Assembly (NCBI GenBank): GCA_023247875.1
Contig: JAHFFQ010000047.1
Location: 1-9,170 of the forward strand
DNA length: 9,170 nucleotides
Source: Candidatus Omnitrophota bacterium
Lineage (GTDB): Bacteria > Omnitrophota > Gorgyraeia > Gygaellales > Profunditerraquicolaceae
Direction: 5' to 3'
The notes below the pieces were generated by a model. The model searched no databases. It had not been told where the DNA came from and saw only the letters and a list, made by a program, of their open reading frames with translations. Below, piece after piece: positions 1-6,532 of the stretch. Positions within the stretch are counted from its first letter, which is position 1. Each line of letters begins with the position of its first letter. Position numbers and translations under genes: made by a program.

Positions 1-10
1 CTCAAGCCAA

Positions 11-70
11 AGCAGAACTGTCCCCTAAAAAGGGACACTTTCGCTTTGTGTTCAGAACCGTCCCTAGGTA
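11..70. repeat. REP-like repeat pair with a small hairpin, upstream of glyA
   Basis: Two imperfect direct copies of a 'cagaacYgtccc' unit lie at 13-30 and 53-70, about 40 bases apart. The first copy continues into a hairpin: TGTCCC (19-24) pairs with GGGACA (32-37) around an A-rich loop. The arrangement resembles the short palindromic dispersed repeats, often linked to REP-associated tyrosine transposases, seen between genes in many environmental bacterial genomes; I am recalling this, not searching. The second copy runs straight into the glyA ribosome-binding site (aaggag, 70-75). There is no U-tract, so it is not an obvious terminator. The repeat probably continues left of the window. Confidence 0.5.
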
Positions 71-82
71 AGGAGTGGAGAA

Positions 83-1330
83 GTGAAACACTTAAAACAG
101 GTTGACCCGGAGATTTACGCCCTTATCCAGAAGGAGATCAGGCGTCAGGAGGAGAACCTGGAGCTGATCGCCTCTGAAAATTTCGCATCCCTGGCGGTTT
201 TAGAGGCGCAGGGCTCTGTGCTGACCAATAAATACGCCGAAGGTTATCCTGACAGGCGCTGGTATGGCGGCTGCGAAAATGTTGACACAGCCGAGAGCCT
301 GGCGATCGAGAGGGCAAAAGCAATATTCGGAGCCGAGCATGCCAATGTCCAGGCGCATTCAGGTTCGCAGGCGAATATGGCGGTATATTTTGCGGCAATA
401 AAGCCCGGGGATACGGTCCTGGCAATGGATTTAGCTAGCGGCGGGCATCTTACCCACGGCCATCCGCATAATTTTTCCGGGATGTTTTATAAAATTGTCG
501 GCTACGGGGTGGACAGGAAGACAGAAACCCTGGATTATGACGCGATCATGGAGCTGGCTAAAATACATAAGCCGAAGATGATCTTAGCCGGGGCCTCGGC
601 CTATCCCCGGATAATTGATTTCAAGAAGTTCCGCCGGATCGCAGATTCCGTCGGCGCCTATCTTTTCGTGGATATGGCGCATATCGCAGGCCTGGTAGCA
701 GCAGGCATCCATCCGTCTCCTGTGCCTTACGCGGAGTTCATTACTTCTACAACGCATAAGACTTTGCGCGGCCCTCGAGGAGGATTTATACTTTGCAGGA
801 AAGAGTTTGCCAAAAAGATCGACGCTTTGATATTTCCCGGGATACAGGGCGGGCCATTAATGCACGTTATTGCCGCAAAAGCCGTGGCATTCCGCGAGGC
901 AATGACCCCGGGGTTCAAGCAATATCAGGCGCAGCTGGCTAAAAATGCCGTAGAGTTAGCCGGGGCTCTGGAGGAAAGAGGTTTTCGTATTGTTTCCGGA
1001 GGAACGGATACACATTTGATGCTTGTTGATTTGAATCCCAAGAATGTAACCGGAGCAGATGCCTCCAGGATACTGGGGGAGGTCAACATTACGGTGAATA
1101 AAAACCTTATTCCTTTTGATGAAAAGGGGCCGGCAGTAACCAGCGGTATTCGGCTGGGGACCGCGGCGGTAAGCACGCGCAAAATGAAAGAGGAACAGAT
1201 GCGCAAAGTAGCCGAGTTGATCAACGCGGCATTAGAGGACCACGGTGACGCCAAAGAAATAGCCAGGATCAAAAAAGAGGTGATCGGTTTAACCGAGAAG
1301 TTCCCCTTGTACCCGGAGTTGTTAAAGTGA
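83..1330 (+). CDS. glyA: Serine hydroxymethyltransferase
   Basis: PLP-dependent cytosolic enzyme that interconverts serine plus tetrahydrofolate with glycine plus 5,10-methylene-THF, the main source of one-carbon units for thymidylate, purines and methionine. The 415-residue length is normal for bacterial SHMT and the protein looks complete. Visible motifs are the N-terminal [11 protein letters not shown] segment (about 24-34), [15 protein letters not shown] (49-63), the AHSGSQAN cofactor-binding stretch (91-98), VDMAH with the PLP-ring aspartate at D197, and [13 protein letters not shown] with the Schiff-base lysine at K226. SGIRLGT (354-360) has the substrate-carboxylate arginine at R357. 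The start is GTG at 83, supported by an aaggag ribosome-binding site at 70-75; the start residues fit the family. The stop overlaps the start of the next gene by four bases (GTGA), indicating translational coupling. No promoter is visible in the 82 bases upstream, so transcription may begin outside the window. Confidence 0.97.
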   Translation: MKHLKQVDPEIYALIQKEIRRQEENLELIASENFASLAVLEAQGSVLTNKYAEGYPDRRWYGGCENVDTAESLAIERAKAIFGAEHANVQAHSGSQANMAVYFAAIKPGDTVLAMDLASGGHLTHGHPHNFSGMFYKIVGYGVDRKTETLDYDAIMELAKIHKPKMILAGASAYPRIIDFKKFRRIADSVGAYLFVDMAHIAGLVAAGIHPSPVPYAEFITSTTHKTLRGPRGGFILCRKEFAKKIDALIFPGIQGGPLMHVIAAKAVAFREAMTPGFKQYQAQLAKNAVELAGALEERGFRIVSGGTDTHLMLVDLNPKNVTGADASRILGEVNITVNKNLIPFDEKGPAVTSGIRLGTAAVSTRKMKEEQMRKVAELINAALEDHGDAKEIARIKKEVIGLTEKFPLYPELLK

Positions 1331-1788
1331 AAAATAAAAAGCATATAGATAAAAGGCCCAGCTGGGATGAATATTTTCTGGAGATGGCAGCCCTTGTTTC
1401 CAAAAGATCTACCTGCCTGCGCCGCAGCGTGGGCGCTGTTTTGGCAAGGGAGAAAAGGATCCTGGCCACCGGTTATAACGGCGCGCCAAGCGGATTAAAG
1501 CATTGTATTGAGGTCGGCTGCATGCGCCAGAAGCTGAAAATCCCCTCCGGAGAAAGGCATGAATTATGCCGCGCCCTGCACGCGGAGCAGAACGCCCTGA
1601 TCCAGTCATCCCTGCACGGGATAAGCGTAAAAGGAGCCACCCTTTATGCCACCAACCAGCCCTGTGTTATCTGCGCCAAGATGCTCATCAACGCCGGGAT
1701 AAAAGAGATCGTCATTGCCCAGGGCTACCCGGATAAAATGGCCATGGATTTTTTAAGGCAGGCAAAGATAAAAGTAAGGAAGATATGA
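1327..1788 (+). CDS. comEB: Deoxycytidylate (dCMP) deaminase family protein
   Basis: Zinc-dependent deaminase of the cytidine/deoxycytidylate deaminase superfamily. It is expected to convert dCMP to dUMP, the precursor of dTMP. The catalytic zinc site is complete: HAE at 85-87 (H85 ligand, E87 proton shuttle) and PCVIC at 112-116 (C113 and C116 ligands). The GYNGAPSG loop (49-56) is typical of the dCMP-deaminase branch, as is the insertion rich in C and H between it and the HAE motif (C60, C65, H78, C81), which may form a second metal site as in phage T4 dCMP deaminase. The length of 153 residues is normal. The GTG start overlaps the glyA stop (GTGA), and its stop overlaps the nrdR start (ATGA). 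Beside SHMT it supplies dUMP where methylene-THF is made, which fits thymidylate synthesis. The symbol follows the B. subtilis name; substrate specificity is inferred from motifs. Confidence 0.9.
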   Translation: MKNKKHIDKRPSWDEYFLEMAALVSKRSTCLRRSVGAVLAREKRILATGYNGAPSGLKHCIEVGCMRQKLKIPSGERHELCRALHAEQNALIQSSLHGISVKGATLYATNQPCVICAKMLINAGIKEIVIAQGYPDKMAMDFLRQAKIKVRKI

Positions 1789-2252
1789 GATGCCCGTTTT
1801 GCGCCCATAAAGAGGACAAAGTGGTTGACTCCCGGGCTACTGCCGAGGAATCAGCGGTCAGGCGCAGGAGGGAGTGCCTTAAGTGCGGCAAACGCTTTAC
1901 TACCTATGAATATGTTGAAGAGGTATCTTTACTGGTAATTAAGAAGGACGGCCGCAGAGAGCCCTTTGACCGTAAGAAGATCTTAGCCGGGATAATCCGC
2001 GCCTGCGAAAAAAGGCCGGTGAGCGTGGAAAAGATGGAGGAGATCGTCACACAGGTCGAGCGGCTGATCCAGAAAAAGAGCGACCGGGAGGTTTCATCAA
2101 GCAGGATCGGTGAACTGGTGATGGAGAAGCTCAAAATCATTGATGATGTCGCTTATGTGCGCTTTGCTTCGGTGTACCGGCAGTTTAAGGATGTCGGGCA
2201 GTTCATGGTGGAGTTAAAGGATATTCTGGGAAAGGACAAGAAGAAGAAATAG
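1785..2252 (+). CDS. nrdR: Transcriptional repressor NrdR
   Basis: Nucleotide-sensing repressor of ribonucleotide reductase operons. It acts in the cytosol by binding paired NrdR boxes in a way that depends on ATP/dATP. The N-terminal zinc ribbon is complete, with CPFC (C3, C6) and [12 protein letters not shown] (C31, C34). The ATP-cone domain spans about 49-139, opening with [16 protein letters not shown] and closing with [13 protein letters not shown]. The protein is 155 residues, as usual, with a lysine-rich tail (KDKKKK). The start is fixed by the canonical MRCPFC N-terminus, and the ATG overlaps the preceding stop. I found no NrdR-box pair in this window, so its targets, probably nrd genes, lie elsewhere. 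It appears to end the housekeeping operon, because a promoter and leader for the next cassette follow at once. Confidence 0.97.
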   Translation: MRCPFCAHKEDKVVDSRATAEESAVRRRRECLKCGKRFTTYEYVEEVSLLVIKKDGRREPFDRKKILAGIIRACEKRPVSVEKMEEIVTQVERLIQKKSDREVSSSRIGELVMEKLKIIDDVAYVRFASVYRQFKDVGQFMVELKDILGKDKKKK

Positions 2253-2260
2253 AAGATCGC

Positions 2261-2286
2261 CACCTTGTATTAATTACCGGAAGGTG
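2261..2286. promoter_or_regulatory. Inverted repeat straddling the otsA promoter (candidate operator)
   Basis: CACCTT (2261-2266) and its exact reverse complement AAGGTG (2281-2286) are separated by 14 bases, so half-site centres are 20 bases apart, about two helical turns. The left arm overlaps the -35 box by two bases and the right arm abuts the -10 box, a geometry that would suit a repressor. The same repeat could form a 6-bp RNA hairpin after nrdR, but no U-run follows, so I do not call it a terminator. Six-base arms can occur by chance. Confidence 0.35.
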
Positions 2287-2292
2287 TATAAT
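2265..2292 (+). promoter_or_regulatory. Sigma70-type promoter for the trehalose cassette
   Basis: A -35 element TTGTAT (2265-2270) is followed by a 16-base spacer and a perfect TATAAT -10 element (2287-2292). Transcription would start near 2299-2300, leaving a leader of about 120 bases before otsA. This is the only good promoter match between nrdR and otsA, and no promoter could fit between the leader terminator (ending 2406) and the otsA start at 2422. Confidence 0.65.
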
Positions 2293-2298
2293 TAAATA

Positions 2299-2421
2299 TA
2301 AGAATAAGAATTTAAGTGGTCTAGGGATAGGGAGATGTCTCTAGAGGTGATTTTTAGATGGTCGGGCCGCCATCTGATTTATAATCAGGTGTCGGTTTTT
2401 GTTTTTAGGGAGACTAATTAA
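2299..2421 (+). promoter_or_regulatory. Structured 5' leader of otsA (candidate riboswitch/attenuator)
   Basis: The predicted leader contains several mutually exclusive helices. Helix A pairs TCTAGGG (2320-2326) with CTCTAGA (2339-2345), with one G-U pair. Helix B pairs AGATGG (2356-2361) with CCATCT (2370-2375). The terminator uses 2367-2379 as its 5' arm, so helix B would act as an anti-terminator. GTCTCT (2337-2342) could also pair with GGAGAC (2409-2414), which overlaps the otsA ribosome-binding site AGGGAG (2407-2412), so translational masking is possible too. GGGAGA at 2330-2335 mimics the ribosome-binding site and would compete for that arm. I compared the leader with the riboswitch consensus sequences I remember (c-di-GMP, c-di-AMP, guanidine, ZTP, preQ1, fluoride, SAM, T-box) and none fits. 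Pairings were found by eye, not computed. Confidence 0.5.
2367..2406 (+). terminator. Intrinsic terminator in the otsA leader
   Basis: The stem pairs CCG-C-CATCTGATT (2367-2379) with AATCAGGTG-T-CGG (2383-2395) around a TAT loop. It has 12 pairs including one G-T wobble, with one C-T mismatch, followed at once by TTTTTGTTTTT (2396-2406). This is a textbook rho-independent terminator. It lies downstream of the cassette promoter and directly before the otsA ribosome-binding site, so it should be conditional for otsA. It would also stop read-through from nrdR. Confidence 0.75.
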
Positions 2422-4659
2422 ATGAAAAGGATTCTTCTGTTTATCTTGCCCATATTAATCTTAGTCGCGCTTGGATTTACTGTTTCCGGTATTATGCAGG
2501 CCCGTTTCACGGAAGAAAAGCTTATGGATGACCTGAAAAGAAAAGCCAGGTCTGTGGATGAGGGTTTGGAGCTCTCCGCCAGGTATATCCTTATTAACAA
2601 TGATTTAAAACAAGCCAACCGTTTGGTTGATAGCTTCCAGAAAAGAGAAAGGCTGCAGGGTTGCGTAATTTACGGCAAGGATGGCCAAATATTAGCTATT
2701 ACGGAACGATTTGCTGATCTTAAGCAGAGAGAAAGGCCGTATCTCAAGGATATCCTGTCTTCAAAGAATCCGCGCGGGGCTTTGGAGAAATTCAAGGAAT
2801 ATTCCGTATACAGTTACATTTTGCCTGTTTTAAATGATGATGAGAGCGTATTAGGCATGGTAGAGGTGATTTATGACACTTCTTATATGTTTACTACCTT
2901 AACCGAATTATGGAGGAAAATAAGCGTTACTTCCATAACGCTTATTTTATTAATAGTATTGACTGCTTTATTGATCCAGAGGCAGATATTCATTATCCCC
3001 GTACGCAAGCTGACCAAATGGTTTACGCATTTTCAGAGAGGGGAAACCGATAAATTACGGCCGTTCGCGGAAAAAGGCGAATTTGGCAAACTTATCAGCG
3101 AAGTTGAGCAGGTTGCTTTAAGCATAAGGGTGGCTCGCCGCACCATGTCAGACCAGGCACATGACCGCCTGCAAAAAGAAGAACTCTGGACCGAAGCCAA
3201 GCTCAAAGATCTTATTCACGCGAAACTGGGAGACAATTCGTTATTTGTGGTTTCTAACAGGGAGCCTTTTATGCATGTTTTCGATGATGACCTGGGCAAG
3301 GCGATATGCATAAGGCCGGCAAGCGGAGTGGTTACCGCGATACATCCCATACTTTCTGCCTGCGGGGGGACCTGGATCGCCCATGGAAGCGGAAATTCCG
3401 ATAGAAAATTCGTAAATTCTAAGGATAAGCTCGGCGTGCCCCCCGAAGATAACCGGTATATTCTTAAAAGAGTCTGGCTTAATAAAGAGGAGGAGCAGGG
3501 TTATTATTACGGTTTCTCTAATGAAGGGCTATGGCCTTTATGCCATAATACACATACGCGCCCGGTCTTTAGAGAATCTGACTGGCGCATGTATAAAGAG
3601 GTAAATCAAAAGTTTGCCGATAGCGTTTTGAGCGAATTGCCGGCCAGCAGCCCGTTTATTTTTGTGCAGGATTACCATTTTACTCTTTTGCCAAAAATGA
3701 TAAAAGATAAACGCCCGGACGCAAAAGTAGCTTTATTCTGGCATATACCCTGGCCTACCCCCGAAGCTTTCATGATCTGCCCCTATCAGAATGAAATTCT
3801 GGAGGGAATGTTAGGATGCGATTTGATCGGTTTCCATGTCCAGAATCATTGTAATAATTTTCTTGATACCGCCAACCGCCTGCTTGAGTCACGCGTAGAC
3901 ACTGAAAAATTCAGTGTTGTGCGCTCGGGAAAAGAGACCTTTATAAGGGCTTTTCCCATAAGTATTAACGCGCACACAGGCGATGGTTCATTCAGGGTTG
4001 ATCCGATAAGGCAGGTGGAAAAGCTGAAAAAAGAGTTTGGGCTTGAGAATGAGATTGTCGCTGTGGGCGTAGACAGGATCGATTATACTAAGGGCATAGT
4101 AGAAAGGATCCTGGCGATAGATAGGTTTTTGGATAAGTATCCTGAATATAAAAAGAAGTTTGTTTTTATCCAGTTGGCCGCTCCAAGCCGCACGCACATT
4201 AAGCGTTATCATGATCTGATCGGGGAAATTGATGAGTTAATCGAGAAAATCAACTGGAAACATAGAGAAGGAAATTGGAAGCCGATAATCTATCTCAAAA
4301 AGCATTTCTCCCAGGATGATATTCAGCCCTATTATAAACTTGGCGATATTTGTATTGTCAGTTCGCTGCATGACGGGATGAACCTGGTGGCTAAAGAGTA
4401 TGTTGCCGAGAAGGATGATTTGTCCGGATCTCTGATCTTAAGCCAATTTACAGGGGCAGCGCGCGAACTCACCGATGCTATTTTGGTCAATCCGTATTCG
4501 ACTGAGGATTTTGCTGACAGTATAAAGCTGGCAATCCAGATGCCTAAGGAAGATAAACAAAGGCGCATGGAAAATATGCGCAAAGTAGTAGCCGAAAATA
4601 ATATTTACCGCTGGGCAGCGAACATTATCACCGAGCTGGTTGCTTTAAAAAAAATATAG
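2422..4659 (+). CDS. otsA: Membrane-anchored trehalose-6-phosphate synthase with sensor and HAMP-like domains
   Basis: GT20 glycosyltransferase expected to join glucose from a nucleotide sugar to glucose-6-phosphate, giving trehalose-6-phosphate. Catalytic residues, aligned by motif to E. coli OtsA, are present: VVSNR (276-280), YGFSNEGLWP (363-372), QDYH with D417, GVDRIDYTKG with R552 and K557, APSR ending at R590, and DGMNLVAKE with D651 and E659. The sugar loop reads RPASGVVTAI (298-307), where E. coli has a GG pair. At 745 residues it is about 270 longer than E. coli OtsA. The extra N-terminus holds a transmembrane helix (about 4-24), an extracytoplasmic PAS/Cache-like region (about 28-167, with CVIYGKDGQILA and YILPVLNDDESVLGMVEVIYD), a second helix (about 168-188) and a HAMP-like amphipathic segment (about 189-240). 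The catalytic domain would face the cytosol. The ATG follows AGGGAG (2407-2412) by nine bases. Start of a five-gene operon; the enzymatic call is firm and sensor gating is inferred. Confidence 0.92.
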   Translation: MKRILLFILPILILVALGFTVSGIMQARFTEEKLMDDLKRKARSVDEGLELSARYILINNDLKQANRLVDSFQKRERLQGCVIYGKDGQILAITERFADLKQRERPYLKDILSSKNPRGALEKFKEYSVYSYILPVLNDDESVLGMVEVIYDTSYMFTTLTELWRKISVTSITLILLIVLTALLIQRQIFIIPVRKLTKWFTHFQRGETDKLRPFAEKGEFGKLISEVEQVALSIRVARRTMSDQAHDRLQKEELWTEAKLKDLIHAKLGDNSLFVVSNREPFMHVFDDDLGKAICIRPASGVVTAIHPILSACGGTWIAHGSGNSDRKFVNSKDKLGVPPEDNRYILKRVWLNKEEEQGYYYGFSNEGLWPLCHNTHTRPVFRESDWRMYKEVNQKFADSVLSELPASSPFIFVQDYHFTLLPKMIKDKRPDAKVALFWHIPWPTPEAFMICPYQNEILEGMLGCDLIGFHVQNHCNNFLDTANRLLESRVDTEKFSVVRSGKETFIRAFPISINAHTGDGSFRVDPIRQVEKLKKEFGLENEIVAVGVDRIDYTKGIVERILAIDRFLDKYPEYKKKFVFIQLAAPSRTHIKRYHDLIGEIDELIEKINWKHREGNWKPIIYLKKHFSQDDIQPYYKLGDICIVSSLHDGMNLVAKEYVAEKDDLSGSLILSQFTGAARELTDAILVNPYSTEDFADSIKLAIQMPKEDKQRRMENMRKVVAENNIYRWAANIITELVALKKI

Positions 4660-4673
4660 TTTAGGAGGAATGG

Positions 4674-5729
4674 ATGAATAAGGATCTACTCTTGATATTC
4701 CCCGGTTTATCCGGGATGTTCATGCCGTTGATTATTTTTCTGGTAGTTTTGTCTGTAGGGCTCATTGCCAGGAAGATAATTTTCAACCGTTTTTCACATT
4801 GGGCTAAAAAAACATCTACGCAACTGGATGATATTATCGTGCAGGCAGCCAAAGGCCCGTTTACGGTTTTATCTTTGATGCTGGCTTTGTATTTCGCGTT
4901 GCAATTTTCAAAGCTGCCGGAGAACATCATGCTTGTTATGAGCAAGAGCATTCTTATCCTGGGTATAATTTCCGTGGTGTTGGCATTAGCGAATTTGTTA
5001 TCCGGGATAATAAAAATTTATGCCTCCAGGATTGATTCCGCTTTACCCGTTACCAGCCTCACTCAGAATATTGCCAGGATCTTTGTTTTCTCGGTCGGCG
5101 GGTTAATAATCCTTAATAGCCTGGGAATATCCATAACCCCGATATTGGCAACTTTAGGGGTGGGTGGCTTAGCGGTTGCCTTGGCGCTCCAGGATACCCT
5201 TTCAAATCTTTTTGCCGGTTTTCATATTACTGTCGCCAAACAGATAAGAGTAGGTGATTATATCAAACTGGAAACAGGAGAAGAGGGCTATGTGGTTGAT
5301 ATTAACTGGCGTTCGACAAAGATCAAGATGCTGCCCAATAATCTTGTCCTTATCCCTAACGATAAATTAAATAAAGCCATTGTTACCAACTATTATCTGC
5401 CGGATAAAGAAATGGCGGTTTTAGTCGATCTGGGGGTGCATTATAAAAGTGACCTGCAGAAAGTGGAGAAGGTTACTTGTGAAGTAGCAAAATCCGTTAT
5501 GGCGGAGGTAAGCGGCGGGGTTGTTTATTTCGAACCGTTTATCCGCTATCATACTTTTGGCGATTCCTGCATAAAATTTACGGTTATTTTAAGGGCTAAG
5601 GAATTTGTTGATCAATATCTGATAAAACATGAGTTTATCAAGAGGCTGCATAAACGGTATATTCAGGAAGGGATCAATATCCCTTATCCAATAAGGGCGA
5701 TAAACTACGAACAGGAGAAAACAGCCTAA
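4674..5729 (+). CDS. MscS-family small-conductance mechanosensitive channel
   Basis: Inner-membrane channel expected to open under membrane tension and release small solutes during hypo-osmotic shock. In the 351 residues I see five hydrophobic segments (about 13-33, 62-79, 87-110, 133-151 and 153-173), more than the three of E. coli MscS and closer to YnaI-type members. The last segment is the pore helix, rich in G and A (LATLGVGGLAVALALQDTLS, 158-177), followed by NLFAGFHI. The beta domain follows, with IRVGDYIKLETGEEGYVVDINWRST split over 191-215, then IPNDKL (227-232). The C-terminal alpha/beta domain ends with the family-typical GINIPYPIR (333-341). The ATG at 4674 follows AGGAGG (4663-4668); an ATG at 4670 stops after three codons. 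It sits 14 bases after otsA and just before otsB, so synthesis and possible release of the osmolyte are co-transcribed. Which MscS paralogue it matches is uncertain. Confidence 0.92.
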   Translation: MNKDLLLIFPGLSGMFMPLIIFLVVLSVGLIARKIIFNRFSHWAKKTSTQLDDIIVQAAKGPFTVLSLMLALYFALQFSKLPENIMLVMSKSILILGIISVVLALANLLSGIIKIYASRIDSALPVTSLTQNIARIFVFSVGGLIILNSLGISITPILATLGVGGLAVALALQDTLSNLFAGFHITVAKQIRVGDYIKLETGEEGYVVDINWRSTKIKMLPNNLVLIPNDKLNKAIVTNYYLPDKEMAVLVDLGVHYKSDLQKVEKVTCEVAKSVMAEVSGGVVYFEPFIRYHTFGDSCIKFTVILRAKEFVDQYLIKHEFIKRLHKRYIQEGINIPYPIRAINYEQEKTA

Positions 5730-5735
5730 TATAAA

Positions 5736-6530
5736 ATGCGTTATATTTTTCATGATTTGGAAAAAATAAAAAGAAGCTTAGAGGGAAAATATATATTTTT
5801 GTTTCTTGATTGCGACGGTACGTTGGCACCTATTGTTAATACGCCGGATAAGGTTATAATTTCTCCAGAGACAAAGAAGCTGCTTGGTTCACTGTCGCAG
5901 AAAAAGAATTGCAGGATAGCAATCATCAGCGGCAGGACCTTGGCTGATATAAAGAAGAGATTCGGCCTTAAGAATATTATTTATTCAGGCAATCATGGTT
6001 TTCAAATAGAGGGGCCCAAGATCAAGCATGAATTGGCGGTCCCCTTAGGTTATAAAAAAGCATTGCGGCGCATCAAAACCCGGCTTAAGGAAAAGCTTTC
6101 CGGGATAAAAGGTGTTTTTGTGGAGGATAAAAAGCTTTCTTTAGCTTTGCATTTCAGGCTTGCCGATAAGGGGCAGCTGCCTTTTATTAAAACCGTTTTC
6201 CATGAGAGCATTATTTTATATTTGTTAAAAAATAAAATTAAGGTCAGTCCCGGGAAGAAAATTCTCGAAGTAAGGCCGCCGTTACGCTGGGATAAAGGAA
6301 AGATTGTTTTATGGCTTCTTGGCAGGCAGATATTCGCCTTGAAGAAAGAGAACGTTTTACCCGTTTATATTGGCGATGATGTGACTGACGAGGACGCATT
6401 TAAGGCATTAAAAAATAAAGGGTTGACTGTATTTGTGGGAAAACCCGGTAATTCCAAAGCGGATTACTACTTAAAGAGTACGGAAGAGGTAATTAAATTC
6501 TTACGTTTGATAGACTTAAAGTCTAATTAA
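5736..6530 (+). CDS. otsB: Trehalose-6-phosphate phosphatase
   Basis: HAD-superfamily hydrolase that removes phosphate from trehalose-6-phosphate to give trehalose, completing the OtsA/OtsB route in the cytosol. All HAD motifs are present: motif I FLDCDGTLAP (nucleophile D25, acid/base D27), motif II IISGR (63-67, S65), GNHG (85-88) of the OtsB family, motif III lysine in RWDKGK (K187 or K189), and motif IV GDDVTDEDAF (213-222). The C2B-type cap lies between motifs II and III (about 95-180) and includes LEVRP (177-181). The 264-residue length is normal. The ATG lies 6 bases after the mscS stop with only a distant GGAG (5714-5717), so translational coupling to mscS is likely. Base composition is distinctly AT-rich compared with glyA and nrdR. 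Confidence 0.94.
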   Translation: MRYIFHDLEKIKRSLEGKYIFLFLDCDGTLAPIVNTPDKVIISPETKKLLGSLSQKKNCRIAIISGRTLADIKKRFGLKNIIYSGNHGFQIEGPKIKHELAVPLGYKKALRRIKTRLKEKLSGIKGVFVEDKKLSLALHFRLADKGQLPFIKTVFHESIILYLLKNKIKVSPGKKILEVRPPLRWDKGKIVLWLLGRQIFALKKENVLPVYIGDDVTDEDAFKALKNKGLTVFVGKPGNSKADYYLKSTEEVIKFLRLIDLKSN

Positions 6531-6532
6531 TT

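Noticed and set aside
925..1344. 139-residue minus-strand open frame opposite glyA
   Set aside because: It lies wholly opposite conserved SHMT codons apart from its last few bases, and its peptide shows no recognisable family.
2261..2286. Rho-independent terminator for nrdR formed by CACCTT/AAGGTG
   Set aside because: The stem has only six pairs, a 14-base loop and no U-run. The real terminator is at 2367-2406.
2299..2375. Guanidine-I (ykkC) riboswitch, suggested by a CTAGGG run at 2321-2326
   Set aside because: The other conserved ykkC segments I remember are missing, and the spacing does not fit.
4670..4681. Alternative ATG start at 4670 for the mscS gene
   Set aside because: That frame reads three codons and then stops; 4674 gives the full protein.
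6513..6523. GACTTAAAGTC palindrome at the end of otsB
   Set aside because: It lies inside the otsB coding end, its stem would be only four pairs, and no U-run follows, so there is no support for a regulatory role.
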